DNA of 64,000 bases from Nitrospinaceae bacterium (GCA_024644405.1 JAHELC010000004.1:62001-126000); one strand, 5' to 3'. Shown: positions 1-8,374, numbered from the stretch's first letter. Notes: generated from the letters alone by a model not told the origin. A program made the numbers and translations.

Positions 1-716
1 ATACCCTCGACAATTTTCCACAAGTAGTCCTTCTGCAGAGTGAAACCGTGGAAATCGCTCTGTTTCGAGTAGTTGATGAACTCATCGAGAGTCAGTGCGC
101 CGGAGACGCATTCGCCCCACAGTTCACGGTTGTTGCGCATTTCCTGAGGAACCGGTTTGTCCGAAATGATATCGGCGATGACGAATCGGCCGCCGGGTTT
201 AAGGATTCGATGAATTTCGCGGAAGACTTCTTCCTTGTCGGTGGACAGGTTGATGACACAGTTGGAGGTGACCACATCCACGGACTGGTCGTCCATGGGG
301 ATGGCTTCCAGGAACCCGTGCTTGAACTCGATATTGTTGTACCCCAGGTTTTTGGAAACCTGTTCGGAGTTTTTGCGGGCACTGGCGAGCATTTTCTCCG
401 TCATGTCCACGCCAGTGACTTTGCCTTCCGGCCCTACAAATTTTGCGGCGATGAAACAGTCGATGCCGCCGCCGGAACCGAGGTCCACCATGGATTCGCC
501 GGGAGCGATGTTGGCCCGGTTCACGGGACTGCCGCATCCGTAGGAGATATCCATCACCTCGGAAGGAATATGCGAGAGATCTCCGGGATCGTAATTCACC
601 GGGCAACATAAACTTTCCTGGGTAGCGACGGCGGCTTTGGAATAATAGTCGCGGACGTCGTCGCGGGTGACTTCAGAACGCGTTTCGGTTTCTGTGCCGG
701 CTCTCCTGTCATTCAT
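1..716 (-). CDS. arsM: ArsM-like arsenite S-adenosylmethionine methyltransferase, C-terminus outside window
   Basis: A class I SAM-dependent methyltransferase that probably methylates trivalent arsenic in the cytoplasm. The frame opens at the ATG at 716-714 and runs off the left edge, so about 238 codons are visible. The SAM-binding loop VDLGSGGGIDCF is at residues 77-88 and PGGRF at 174-178. Cysteines at 61 (YGCGSP), 153 (SNCVIN) and 203 (WGECV) match the conserved ArsM arsenic-binding cysteines; the last two are 50 residues apart, the spacing I recall for the characterised algal enzyme. An extra Cys pair sits at 37-38. It lies 31 bp behind the anti-sigma gene on the same strand and across from an ArsR-type repressor, which supports an arsenic role. 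Substrate is inferred, not shown. Confidence 0.72.
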   Translation of the reverse strand, partial: MNDRRAGTETETRSEVTRDDVRDYYSKAAVATQESLCCPVNYDPGDLSHIPSEVMDISYGCGSPVNRANIAPGESMVDLGSGGGIDCFIAAKFVGPEGKVTGVDMTEKMLASARKNSEQVSKNLGYNNIEFKHGFLEAIPMDDQSVDVVTSNCVINLSTDKEEVFREIHRILKPGGRFVIADIISDKPVPQEMRNNRELWGECVSGALTLDEFINYSKQSDFHGFTLQKDYLWKIVEG

Positions 717-747
717 CTGAACATTCCTTTCCGATTATATTAATTTG

Positions 748-1053
748 TCAACCTGATTGTTTAAGGGAATTTTTGATTTTGGTTTTAGACTGCTCACTGA
801 GAACCACCTGCTGTTGAGTCGGTGCCTCTTCTCCCGACAGCTTCCGCGCGAGGGCGCGGATCGTTTCCAATTGATTTTTATAAAAGCAGCATACATCGCA
901 AATGGCAATATGAAACTTGAGCCGCAACCGTTTGCCCAAGGGCAGGGAGTGATCCATCATCTCCGAAATAAGGGGTGTGGTGTCCCGGCACGTCATTTGG
1001 AACCATTGGAGCATTTGCCCCATGAATTTTACCATTATTGAGTTTGATTTCAT
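748..1053 (-). CDS. Zinc-binding anti-sigma factor (ZAS / zf-HC2 type)
   Basis: A 101-residue soluble anti-sigma protein expected to hold the upstream-encoded ECF sigma factor inactive. I chose the ATG at 1053 because it overlaps the sigma stop codon (TAATG), giving translational coupling; an upstream in-frame ATG at 1128 would lie deep inside the sigma gene. The zinc motif H-x3-C-x2-C is H48-C52-C55, with a further Cys at 22, as in ZAS-domain proteins. No membrane segment is present, so it would act in the cytoplasm and could sense thiol-reactive agents, including arsenite, through the zinc cysteines. That last point is inference from the neighbouring arsM-like and arsR genes. Confidence 0.75.
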   Translation of the reverse strand: MKSNSIMVKFMGQMLQWFQMTCRDTTPLISEMMDHSLPLGKRLRLKFHIAICDVCCFYKNQLETIRALARKLSGEEAPTQQQVVLSEQSKTKIKNSLKQSG

Positions 1054-1622
1054 TACTGCTTCGTGTCCCAATGACTCGTTTCCAGGCATTTGCGGAGTTG
1101 GTTCCGGGCCCGGTGCAAAATTACCCACAAATTAGTCGGCTTGATACCCATTTCCTTACAAATTTCCTCCGAAGCCAGCCCTTCTATCTCCTTCAAAACA
1201 AATATGTTGCGGAATTTATCTGACAGCCGGTCCATACATTGGGACAAAGCCTCCACGAGCTGGTGGTTTTCGGCGGCTTTGTGAGGGTCGGTATCCCAAT
1301 TTTTTGGAGCGTTCAGCCAATGTCCGTCAGCATGGTAAGCGTTTTCCAAGGGATCAGATCCGTCCTCCGGGGTCAGCTCAAATGTTCTCTGGGTCTTCAA
1401 TTCCCTGAAATGGTCCAGGATTTTATGTTTGAGAATGCCGAACAGCCAGCTTTTTTCGGTGGATCTTCCCTGGAAAGAACTTTTGGCCTGCAGAGCAGCG
1501 AGCAGGGTGACCTGCACGATCTCCTCAGAGGCATCCGGATTTTTCACCCGCACCAGAGTATATCGATACAGCATATCACCGTATCGGTCCACCCACAAAT
1601 CGCTGTTCAGAGTTTCCGGCAT
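1053..1622 (-). CDS. ECF-type RNA polymerase sigma factor
   Basis: A 189-residue sigma-70 family protein of extracytoplasmic-function type. Region 2 is seen around residues 10-75 (DMLYRYTLVRVKNPDASEE and then a W-L-F-G-I-L-K-H-K-I-L-D run), and region 4 around 125-180 (LSDKFRNIFVLKEIEGL, then a helix-turn-helix containing EEICKEMGIKPTNL). It has only regions 2 and 4, the usual ECF layout. The stop overlaps the start of the ZAS anti-sigma gene, so the pair is translationally coupled. The gene is divergent from arsR with 70 bp between the starts. The regulon cannot be read from the sequence. Confidence 0.88.
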   Translation of the reverse strand: MPETLNSDLWVDRYGDMLYRYTLVRVKNPDASEEIVQVTLLAALQAKSSFQGRSTEKSWLFGILKHKILDHFRELKTQRTFELTPEDGSDPLENAYHADGHWLNAPKNWDTDPHKAAENHQLVEALSQCMDRLSDKFRNIFVLKEIEGLASEEICKEMGIKPTNLWVILHRARNQLRKCLETSHWDTKQ

Positions 1623-1655
1623 CTTTACGATAATCCCACACTAAGATTGGAGTTG

Positions 1656-1693
1656 TTGACTTCCGCCTCTCGAAGCTCATATACTGGCTTCCA
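1656..1693 (+). promoter_or_regulatory. Sigma-70-like promoter of arsR, predicted leaderless
   Basis: TTGACT at 1656-1661 and TATACT at 1680-1685 are separated by 18 bp. Only seven bases lie between the -10 element and the arsR ATG at 1693, so the expected transcription start falls at or within about two bases of the ATG. No Shine-Dalgarno sequence is visible, which fits a leaderless message. Confidence 0.6.
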
Positions 1694-2022
1694 TGAACCA
1701 GACACCTGATGCAGGAGAATGCGCGAAAATATTAAAATCACTGGCCGATGAGTCGCGCTTGAAAATCGTCCGTCTTTTGTTGAACGGAGAGCAAAGCGTT
1801 TCCGAAGTGGTCCGCTCCCTGCGCATGGCCCAGCCCCAGGTCTCACATCACCTTTCGATTTTAAGGAGTTCCGGATTGGTGAATACTCGAAGAGAGGGTA
1901 AAAAAATCATCAATTTTATTGATCCGGAAGTCAAATACATCCTGGAAAAGAAAGAAATCGGTTTGGATCTGGGATGTTGTTCCATCCAATTTGACAATAA
2001 TCCGACCCCTCCCACCTCCTGA
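1693..2022 (+). CDS. ArsR/SmtB-family metalloregulator
   Basis: A 109-residue winged-helix repressor of the ArsR family. The helix-turn-helix is at about residues 35-60 (QSVSEVVRSLRMAQPQVSHH), followed by the wing with EGKKIINF. The alpha-3 helix lacks the CxC site of type-1 ArsR. A Cys pair at 95-96 in LDLGCCSIQF matches the C-terminal arsenite site of the AfArsR subtype, which to my memory uses Cys95, Cys96 and Cys102; the third position here is Asn, so C10 or only two thiolates may serve. It is divergent from the ECF sigma / anti-sigma / arsM-like operon and probably controls that intergenic region. No ribosome-binding site precedes the ATG. Confidence 0.85.
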   Translation: MNQTPDAGECAKILKSLADESRLKIVRLLLNGEQSVSEVVRSLRMAQPQVSHHLSILRSSGLVNTRREGKKIINFIDPEVKYILEKKEIGLDLGCCSIQFDNNPTPPTS

Positions 2023-2086
2023 AACTGTCAAATCCCCACCTCTCCCGCAAGCAGGTTCCGGCATTATACCTATTTCAATGATCCAA

Positions 2087-5000
2087 TTAAAAGGACTTAT
2101 TTGAAGGGGTTTGTGTCAGATGTGTGGGATACAGTATTTTATAAATCCCGTGGTTTCGGAATACGTGTTTGACGTAGCCCCGGGTTTCCGGGTAGGGGAT
2201 GGATTCGACAAAAACGTCCTTATCCTTGATGCTGCTGAATCGTTTGAGCCAGGCATTAAGCACTTTCGGTCCGGCGTTGTAGGTGATCAGGATGTAAACG
2301 CCATTGCCTTTGTGTTTGCGGGTGAGATTGTTCAGATACCGGACACCCAGACGGATGTTGATATCCGGTTCGAATAGAAAGTCCCGGTCGAAGGTTTGGT
2401 CCGGATGGATCCGGTCGAACAAACGTTTGCCGGTCTTGGGCATGATCTGCATCAGGCCACGCGCTCCCGCCGGTGACAGGGATCGCGCGTTGTACATACT
2501 TTCCTGTCGAATCAACCCCTTCACCAACCAGGGATCCAGATCGTATTTACCGGCTTCAGTTTTCACATATTCCGAGTAAGCCGAGGGATAAAAGTTAATC
2601 CAAAATTGACGGGGCAGTTCCTTCTCGCCATGTTTGGTTTTGAAATCCTTGAACAGTTGAAGGACTTGCAATGAGTCGGGATATGCCTGGGCGCGATTGT
2701 ACCAATGAGATAACCACATGACACCGGAAAGATTTTTCCGAATGGACCGTCCCAATCTCAACAGTTCGATCCGGGCTTGCGTGAAGTCCCTCAGTTCAAT
2801 CAGTTCGGACGCACGCTTGAAATGAAACTTTTCCCTTGATGACAGGGGACGCCCCGGTTGGGTAAAGGTGCGTTCCTTTTTGTAGGAGGCTTTGCGGAAG
2901 GGTGAGGAGCCCTGCAGAGGTCCGGTAAAGGGTCCGTCCAAATGGTTGACGGCTTCCAAGCCGTAATAGGTGTATGGAAACCGCTGGGCCAAATCCTTGA
3001 ACAGGATCTGAGCTTCTGAGGGTTTGTTCAGTTTTTCGGCAGACTTGGCCATCCAGAACAGATTTTTGTCGCTGAGGTGACCTTTGGGAGACTGATCGAG
3101 ATTCTCCTTGAATTGATTGTAAGCCTCCTGCCATTGTTTGGCTTTATAACGAATCCATCCGCTTCTCCAGGCCGCCATTTCACCCTGCGTTGCGTGACCG
3201 AATTTCCGGGCCAGGGTACGATAGGTCTTGGTGGCCCTGGCCGGCTTTCGTATATCCTCGTAAATACGTCCCTGGTAAAACAAAGCCTGTACCACCCATT
3301 TCGAGTTGGGGGATTTTTTTAACAGGGTTTGGATATGACTCAGGGCTCCAGTGGGGTTGCCCAGGTTCCACAGGTTTCCTGCCATGAGAAAATGGGCTTC
3401 GGCGGTTCGGCGGTGTCGGGGATAGTTGCTTATAAACTGCCGGAGAACCCTGTTGGCGTTGGACCGTTTGCGGAGACCTTTGTAAGCTTCCGCCCAATGA
3501 AAGTATAGGTTGGCGGGGAGAGGTTGGTTCTTCAAACGTTTTTTAATTGCCTTGATTTCCTGGATTACGGTGGCGTACTCGACACTGTTCAACAGCGCCC
3601 GCATGCGTTTTTGGAGTTCTCGGGTGGTCAGGGGCCGGGGAGTCAGCGAAAGCTTCTTGACCATTCGATCCATCTGAACCTTGGCCTGAAATCGCGCCGC
3701 AAACTCAGGGTGATGAATATACAACTTCCGGTACAGTTGGTAGACTTCTTCGTGGTCTCTTAATTGTTTAGCCAGTTTGATCTGGCGGTTGATGATTTCG
3801 GGAACCAAGACTTTCCATTTCCGGGTCGAAAATTTTCGGGCAATCAGTTTTTCCGCCTGCTTCAATTCCTGAAGGGCTTCCTGAAAATTTTCCAGCGCTT
3901 CATACGCATCGGCGCGAAGCAGACGGATTTCAGGGATCAACAGGGTCAACGGAAACTTTTTCAAGAGACGGTCGGATTGCTGCAACACGGCGTGCCATTC
4001 CCCTTCGGCCTGGTGGATACGGGCCAGCTCCAGAAGGATGTAATCCCCCATTTCGGGGTATTCCCTGAGAACATTTTTGAGCTGAGTTTTGGCCTGGTCA
4101 AATTTCCCCTGCTGAGCGTAAATATTTCCGAGTAGAAAGCGCGTTCGCTTTTGTGTTTTCGGGTCCACTCCGGTGAGCAGAAGTTTTTCAAACAGGCCCT
4201 GGGCCTCCTCCCAATGACCGGAGTGATACTCTTGAACTCCGGATTGAAACCATCCTGCGCTGGACGCAGATGCCGGCGCGGGACCCCACAGGGACAGCCA
4301 GGCGCACAACAGAAGTGTTGCGCCGAGCGGCACCCGCGCCAGAACTTTTTCTTTGATCTGTTGCGCTGTTTCGCCGGGATCGAAATGCAGGGTCATCCGG
4401 TCGGCCATTTTCCTGAACCAGGTCAGTTGGCGCTTGGCGAAATGGCGGGTGTCCCGCTTGATCTCATAGACCGCCCGGTCCAGCGGCAGGTCACCTTGCA
4501 GGTGCCGCACCATTTGAGCATAGCCGATGCTTTGAAACGGTTTCAATTGAGAGCTGTAACCCTTGCTCAACAAGGACCCGACTTCCTCTTTCAATCCGGT
4601 GTCCATCATCGTATCCACCCGGCGGTCGATTTGATCGTAGAGATGTTGACGATCGGTTTCCAGTACGAACAGGTAGGTTTCAAATTCGTAATCGGCCGAG
4701 GCATCCTCGACATGAAATTCGGAGAATTTTCGGCCCGTTTCACGGTGGACCGATAACGCGCGTTCGATGCGCAACGGATCGGTGGGCTGGATTTTTCCGG
4801 CATAGACCGGATCGATACCCGTCAACTCGGCGTGCATCTTCCGTGTCCCTTTCTGGCGGATTTCATCCTGGACCTGGCGACGGACTTCCGGAGAAACTGA
4901 AATGGCGCAGTCTCGGTCTTCCAGCAGGGTTTTCAAATAGAGTCCGGTGCCTCCCACCATGACCGGAATCTTGTTTCGGTTTCGGATCTCGCGGATTTGC

Positions 5001-5245
5001 GCCAACGCCCGTTCCTTGAACTCGAACGCCGTGAACTCCTCCTCGGGTTCGAGAATATCAATCAGGTGATGGGTGACACGCTCCCGCTCGGACGGGGAGG
5101 GCTTGGCGGTCCCGACATCAAAATACTTGTAGACCTGCATGGAGTCGGCGCTGACAATTTCAGTGCCGAGATGCTCCGCCAGGGCCAGCGCGGTTTTACT
5201 TTTACCTGAGGCGGTGGGACCGCTCAGGATAACTAAAGGAAGCAT
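2087..5245 (-). CDS. miaA: MiaA tRNA dimethylallyltransferase joined in frame to a Slt-type lytic transglycosylase
   Basis: One uninterrupted 1052-codon frame holds two proteins. Residues 1-304 are MiaA, which prenylates A37 of tRNAs: P-loop GPTASGKS near residue 8, SADSMQVY, and VGGTGLY. From V305 (GTG at 4333-4331) comes a run that looks like a signal peptide (hydrophobic LLLCAWLSLW, then PAPASAS). TPR-like helical repeats follow to about 890, and a transglycosylase SLT domain fills the last 150 residues, with RQESMYN (catalytic Glu), GLMQIMP and TYNAGP. I chose the ATG at 5245 because AGGA lies six bases upstream and MiaA begins there; a weaker ATG is at 5278. MiaA is cytoplasmic and Slt periplasmic, so a real fusion would be topologically odd. 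A lost stop codon, an internal GTG start or an assembly error are alternatives. It overlaps the methyltransferase gene by 44 bp. Confidence 0.8.
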   Translation of the reverse strand: MLPLVILSGPTASGKSKTALALAEHLGTEIVSADSMQVYKYFDVGTAKPSPSERERVTHHLIDILEPEEEFTAFEFKERALAQIREIRNRNKIPVMVGGTGLYLKTLLEDRDCAISVSPEVRRQVQDEIRQKGTRKMHAELTGIDPVYAGKIQPTDPLRIERALSVHRETGRKFSEFHVEDASADYEFETYLFVLETDRQHLYDQIDRRVDTMMDTGLKEEVGSLLSKGYSSQLKPFQSIGYAQMVRHLQGDLPLDRAVYEIKRDTRHFAKRQLTWFRKMADRMTLHFDPGETAQQIKEKVLARVPLGATLLLCAWLSLWGPAPASASSAGWFQSGVQEYHSGHWEEAQGLFEKLLLTGVDPKTQKRTRFLLGNIYAQQGKFDQAKTQLKNVLREYPEMGDYILLELARIHQAEGEWHAVLQQSDRLLKKFPLTLLIPEIRLLRADAYEALENFQEALQELKQAEKLIARKFSTRKWKVLVPEIINRQIKLAKQLRDHEEVYQLYRKLYIHHPEFAARFQAKVQMDRMVKKLSLTPRPLTTRELQKRMRALLNSVEYATVIQEIKAIKKRLKNQPLPANLYFHWAEAYKGLRKRSNANRVLRQFISNYPRHRRTAEAHFLMAGNLWNLGNPTGALSHIQTLLKKSPNSKWVVQALFYQGRIYEDIRKPARATKTYRTLARKFGHATQGEMAAWRSGWIRYKAKQWQEAYNQFKENLDQSPKGHLSDKNLFWMAKSAEKLNKPSEAQILFKDLAQRFPYTYYGLEAVNHLDGPFTGPLQGSSPFRKASYKKERTFTQPGRPLSSREKFHFKRASELIELRDFTQARIELLRLGRSIRKNLSGVMWLSHWYNRAQAYPDSLQVLQLFKDFKTKHGEKELPRQFWINFYPSAYSEYVKTEAGKYDLDPWLVKGLIRQESMYNARSLSPAGARGLMQIMPKTGKRLFDRIHPDQTFDRDFLFEPDINIRLGVRYLNNLTRKHKGNGVYILITYNAGPKVLNAWLKRFSSIKDKDVFVESIPYPETRGYVKHVFRNHGIYKILYPTHLTQTPSNKSF

Positions 5246-5942
5246 AAATTTCCTGCATGGTTTGTGTGTAACTGCCATCGGGATGATAGATGGTCAATGT
5301 TTGCTCCATAGGGTCTTGATGAGATTCCCCCTTGACGGCTTCGACCAGGCAGATTTTTGGAGCGACCTCTTCATGCCCGTATACCCGGACGAATCGAGTC
5401 GGTTGCAACTGAACCTGGAGTAGCTGATGCATCACCTCTTCCAGCCGGTAAAAAGGATAAGCCAGTGCGATTCTGCCTCCCGGTTTTAACAGGGGAGCGC
5501 TCGCCGTGGTCAGAGTCTCCAGGGTCAGGGCCAGCTCGTGACGCGCCAGGGCTTTTCCCTGGCAGGGATTGATCTTGCCGCTGTTCATTTTCCGATAAGG
5601 CGGATTGCTCAGAATCCAGTCGAACGATTCCGGTGCCAAATCGCGGGCGATTGTCTGGAAATCCCCCTCCCTCACCTGGATGTGAGGCGACCACCCGTTG
5701 GCTTCCACGTTATCCAGCGCACTTTGGTATAGGGAATTTTGAATTTCCACCGCCGTGATTTCCAGGTCTGCCTGGCGGCTCATCAAAAGCAAAGGGATGA
5801 CGCCGCACCCGGTTCCGATATCAAGGATTCTGGATCCTCCGGCCGGGCGGACCCAGTGGGCGAGCAGAAACGGTTCCACCGAATACCGGTATCCCTCTGG
5901 ATTTTGATTGATCGTGACTTGCTCGACGGTCTGATTTTCCAT
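5202..5942 (-). CDS. TrmN6/YfiC-like N6-adenine tRNA methyltransferase
   Basis: A 246-residue class I SAM methyltransferase resembling the enzyme that methylates A37 of tRNA1(Val). The SAM-binding motif ILDIGTGCGVIPLLL is at about residues 39-53, and the N6-adenine/glutamine-type catalytic motif NPPY is near 115-118. Length matches the family. It overlaps the start of miaA by 44 bp on the same strand, so two A37-region tRNA modification enzymes appear to be co-expressed. The exact tRNA target is inferred from family resemblance. Confidence 0.78.
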   Translation of the reverse strand: MENQTVEQVTINQNPEGYRYSVEPFLLAHWVRPAGGSRILDIGTGCGVIPLLLMSRQADLEITAVEIQNSLYQSALDNVEANGWSPHIQVREGDFQTIARDLAPESFDWILSNPPYRKMNSGKINPCQGKALARHELALTLETLTTASAPLLKPGGRIALAYPFYRLEEVMHQLLQVQLQPTRFVRVYGHEEVAPKICLVEAVKGESHQDPMEQTLTIYHPDGSYTQTMQEIYASFSYPERSHRLR

Positions 5943-6070
5943 TCAGGTCCCTTGTCAGGGCTCTCCCCATCCTAAGTGGTTAGAAATATTATCTTAAAGT
6001 CTAACGCATTCCCTTGGTCCGGGCAAGCTGCCGAAAACGGCTAAAAATGGGTATGTCTTTGATTTTATTA

Positions 6071-6079
6071 TGCTATAAT
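6071..6079 (+). promoter_or_regulatory. Extended -10 promoter element
   Basis: TGCTATAAT is a perfect extended -10 (TGn plus TATAAT), 56 bp upstream of the GTG start at 6135. No good -35 hexamer is visible 17 bp upstream, which is acceptable for extended -10 promoters. Confidence 0.5.
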
Positions 6080-6134
6080 TTTTCAATAGCAGGGATTTCG
6101 GGTAAGAACCGAAATTACAAGATGAGGTGATCGC

Positions 6135-6398
6135 GTGGGCGATTTTTTCAATCCAGATCAGATTTTTGGGGCCGTCATGTTTATTGCCGGAATCGGCCTG
6201 TTGACTTGGTGTGCCAAGGTGGAACGTGTGGAAAAGGCCAAGATGCGGGATCCCAAGTTGAAATGGGCCTATATCGATGCCGAGGGCAAGAAGCGGGACG
6301 AAGTCAGAAAAATGCATCGGCGCAGTATTATTGTCAACATTGTCGGGGGTGGCATGGCTGTGGTGGGTCTTTTGAGTTTTCTGGCCAACGTCAAATAA
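6135..6398 (+). CDS. Small two-helix membrane protein of unknown function
   Basis: An 87-residue protein that I do not recognise. It starts with GTG at 6135; GAGGTGA upstream (6124-6130) serves as ribosome-binding site. One hydrophobic helix lies at about residues 11-28 (FGAVMFIAGIGLLTW) and a second at about 65-85 (IIVNIVGGGMAVVGLLSF). Between them is a charged stretch rich in Lys, Arg and Glu, so the likely topology is a cytoplasmic loop of some 35 residues between two inner-membrane helices. It stands alone, with an extended -10 promoter in front and a convergent neighbour downstream. Confidence 0.6.
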   Translation: MGDFFNPDQIFGAVMFIAGIGLLTWCAKVERVEKAKMRDPKLKWAYIDAEGKKRDEVRKMHRRSIIVNIVGGGMAVVGLLSFLANVK

Positions 6399-6410
6399 AA
6401 ATTTCCTACC

Positions 6411-7379
6411 TCAACCGAACGGCCAGAACCAACGCTGGTTTTTCTCTCTCAATAAAACGGCCACCAATTCCTTTTCGTGCACCATCGGATGATCCCTTAA
6501 CGTCACCACGTATCCCTCTTCGGGAGCACACACTTCTTCCAATACCCCGCCCTCGTACAGATCCCGGACTTCTCCCAATTTATCTCCTTTTCCAACCGCT
6601 GTCCCGATGACGGACTCGGTATAAAACAACCCGGCTTCCCGGGTCAGCACCGGGCATTCGTTCTGGGCGTCGAAAAACGCCATTTCACGCAGGCTGGCTT
6701 TTTCACGGTTATGGCTCAACAATCCCTCGGTCCTCATGAAGTTGACAATCCCATCCATGAGCAGATCGCAATACCGGGGATGGTAGGTTTGGGTTTTTCC
6801 CGCAGACAGGATAAAGGGATGCAGTCCCATCAGGTCCCACTGCCGGGCCAGGCTCAGAACCAGCGAAGGTGGCTCCTCGACCTCACGGCCGATGTGAAGT
6901 CCCAGGCTGCGCGCCAGATTGCGGCGTTTGCGGTTGGGGTCGATCAGCTTGACGTGCGGCGCATCTTCATAATGTTTTTCTCCGGTTTGCAGGATGAGAC
7001 CGTAGTCGGCCTCGGCTGTATGCCGGATTACGGCATTGCAAACGGTTTCCGTCAACTCACCGACCTCCATTCCGGGGAAGGTCAAATCCACATCCTGACT
7101 GTCGAAATGCCAGACCGGGTTCCCGGTTTCCCAGGCCTTGTAGTTGACGATCGGGAAGATTTGAATAGTCCCGCGAATTTGATACCCGGTTTCTTTTCCG
7201 GCTTCGATATCATTGAGAAACCGGGACAGCCAGGACGCCACCATCAATCCGTTCAGGCGGTCGCCCTGCAGTCCGCTCACGATAGACAGACTGTCTCCGT
7301 TTTCCGGACCCCACCGGTTTTTGTAAAGGATCAGCGGTTCTCCGAAGGGAGTGGGGATATTGAGTATTTCTTCTTTCAC
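6411..7379 (-). CDS. Aspartoacylase/AstE-family protein without catalytic residues (pseudoenzyme)
   Basis: A 322-residue protein of the succinylglutamate desuccinylase/aspartoacylase (M14) fold, second gene of a tandem pair. Aligned by eye to its neighbour, each active-site residue is replaced: the zinc motif GLHGDELEG becomes GLQGDRLNG (Q38, R41), the third zinc ligand His in DIHAS becomes Gln131, and the catalytic Glu in VVETG becomes Ala193. The fold-forming segments and the C-terminal barrel-like domain (EGGVLEEVCAPEEGYVVTLRDHP) are well kept, so this is not a decaying gene. Its start overlaps the end of the intact paralogue by 4 bp (ATGA), suggesting production in equal amounts and possibly a heteromer. 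Function unknown; a regulatory or structural subunit is my inference. Confidence 0.75.
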   Translation of the reverse strand: MKEEILNIPTPFGEPLILYKNRWGPENGDSLSIVSGLQGDRLNGLMVASWLSRFLNDIEAGKETGYQIRGTIQIFPIVNYKAWETGNPVWHFDSQDVDLTFPGMEVGELTETVCNAVIRHTAEADYGLILQTGEKHYEDAPHVKLIDPNRKRRNLARSLGLHIGREVEEPPSLVLSLARQWDLMGLHPFILSAGKTQTYHPRYCDLLMDGIVNFMRTEGLLSHNREKASLREMAFFDAQNECPVLTREAGLFYTESVIGTAVGKGDKLGEVRDLYEGGVLEEVCAPEEGYVVTLRDHPMVHEKELVAVLLREKNQRWFWPFG

Positions 7380-8344
7380 GGTTTGGGTTCCCGGTCCAAT
7401 GCCACCCGGGCCAGCAAAGCCCCCGAATGGACCACGGGTTGTTCGCGCAGGGTAAACAGCAGACCGTTGCCCGGTGCGGTCACTTCTTCCAGAACGACGC
7501 CTTCAACCGGGTCCAGAAGCTGGCCGATGATTTCATCCTCTCCCACCCGTTGTCCCACCGCCACCCGGCTGACAAACAGCCCGGAGTGCTTCGCGCTGGC
7601 CTGCGCCACCCCTCGCGGGTAAACCACCTGCGGGGAAGGAATCGATGGGATGTCTGCAGGTAATGAAGCCAATACTCCCTGGTGATGAAGCAGGTGCATC
7701 ATGCCGTGGAACAAGCGGTTCACAAAATCCGGTTCAATGCGTAGACAAATTCCGGTTTCGACCACCAGAGAGGGAATGTTGGACTTGTTCAGGTTGTAGC
7801 CGAGGGTGGATTCAAACACGCCTGCCATGGGGTGAATCCAGATGATATCGGTGTGGGTCTGCAGGGCCAAAGGCAGCAGTTCTTCAGAAAATTCCTCAAT
7901 GATTCTTATCTGCGGCAATTCCTTCAGGTGAAGGTTGGAAGCATGGATGTCCACCACCAGGTCGGAGCTTTCCTTTATATCCTTAAAAATTTCCTGAGAT
8001 ATTTGAACGGGAAGAGACGCTCCGGGATGCGGACCCATCATCCGGTTCATATCGGACCCATAAAACGGCCACAAGCGGGTACCCTGGTTCAATGCCGGCG
8101 GGTTGGCGGCAGGATAAACATGAACCTCGCCCTGAAAAACTTCCGGTTGTGTTTCCTGGAGCTGGCGCAGAGCCTGAATCAGGCGATGGCACAAGTACAG
8201 GCCTTCCAACTCATCCCCATGCAGACCGGAAACAAACGAAACACGCTGGACGGGTTTTCCCCGATGGGCCGAAAACGTTTGTTTGACGATGTTCAAGGAC
8301 GAACCCAATGGACTGCTGCGGGAGAGAAGGGTCTGGGTTTTCAA
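7376..8344 (-). CDS. Aspartoacylase/AstE-family zinc amidohydrolase
   Basis: A 322-residue member of the succinylglutamate desuccinylase/aspartoacylase family, which cleaves N-acyl groups or amide bonds using one zinc ion. The expected residues are present: H42 and E45 in GLHGDELEG, H134 in DIHAS and the general base E196 in VVETG. A C-terminal beta domain (VEGVVLEEVTAPGNGLLF) follows, as in the family. It forms a coupled pair with the downstream pseudoenzyme and is 30 bp behind the NtrC-type regulator gene, possibly in one transcript with it. The substrate cannot be told; nothing nearby belongs to arginine catabolism, so AstE itself is unlikely. Confidence 0.8.
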   Translation of the reverse strand: MKTQTLLSRSSPLGSSLNIVKQTFSAHRGKPVQRVSFVSGLHGDELEGLYLCHRLIQALRQLQETQPEVFQGEVHVYPAANPPALNQGTRLWPFYGSDMNRMMGPHPGASLPVQISQEIFKDIKESSDLVVDIHASNLHLKELPQIRIIEEFSEELLPLALQTHTDIIWIHPMAGVFESTLGYNLNKSNIPSLVVETGICLRIEPDFVNRLFHGMMHLLHHQGVLASLPADIPSIPSPQVVYPRGVAQASAKHSGLFVSRVAVGQRVGEDEIIGQLLDPVEGVVLEEVTAPGNGLLFTLREQPVVHSGALLARVALDREPKP

Positions 8345-8374
8345 GTTCGGCTCCTGCTGAATCGATTCAGAAAA

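Noticed and set aside
4325-4360. A frameshift artefact as the cause of the MiaA-Slt joint
   Set aside because: Neither alternative frame gives an immediate stop after MiaA, and both domains are in the same frame, so a simple indel does not explain it. A lost stop codon remains possible and is kept as an alternative.
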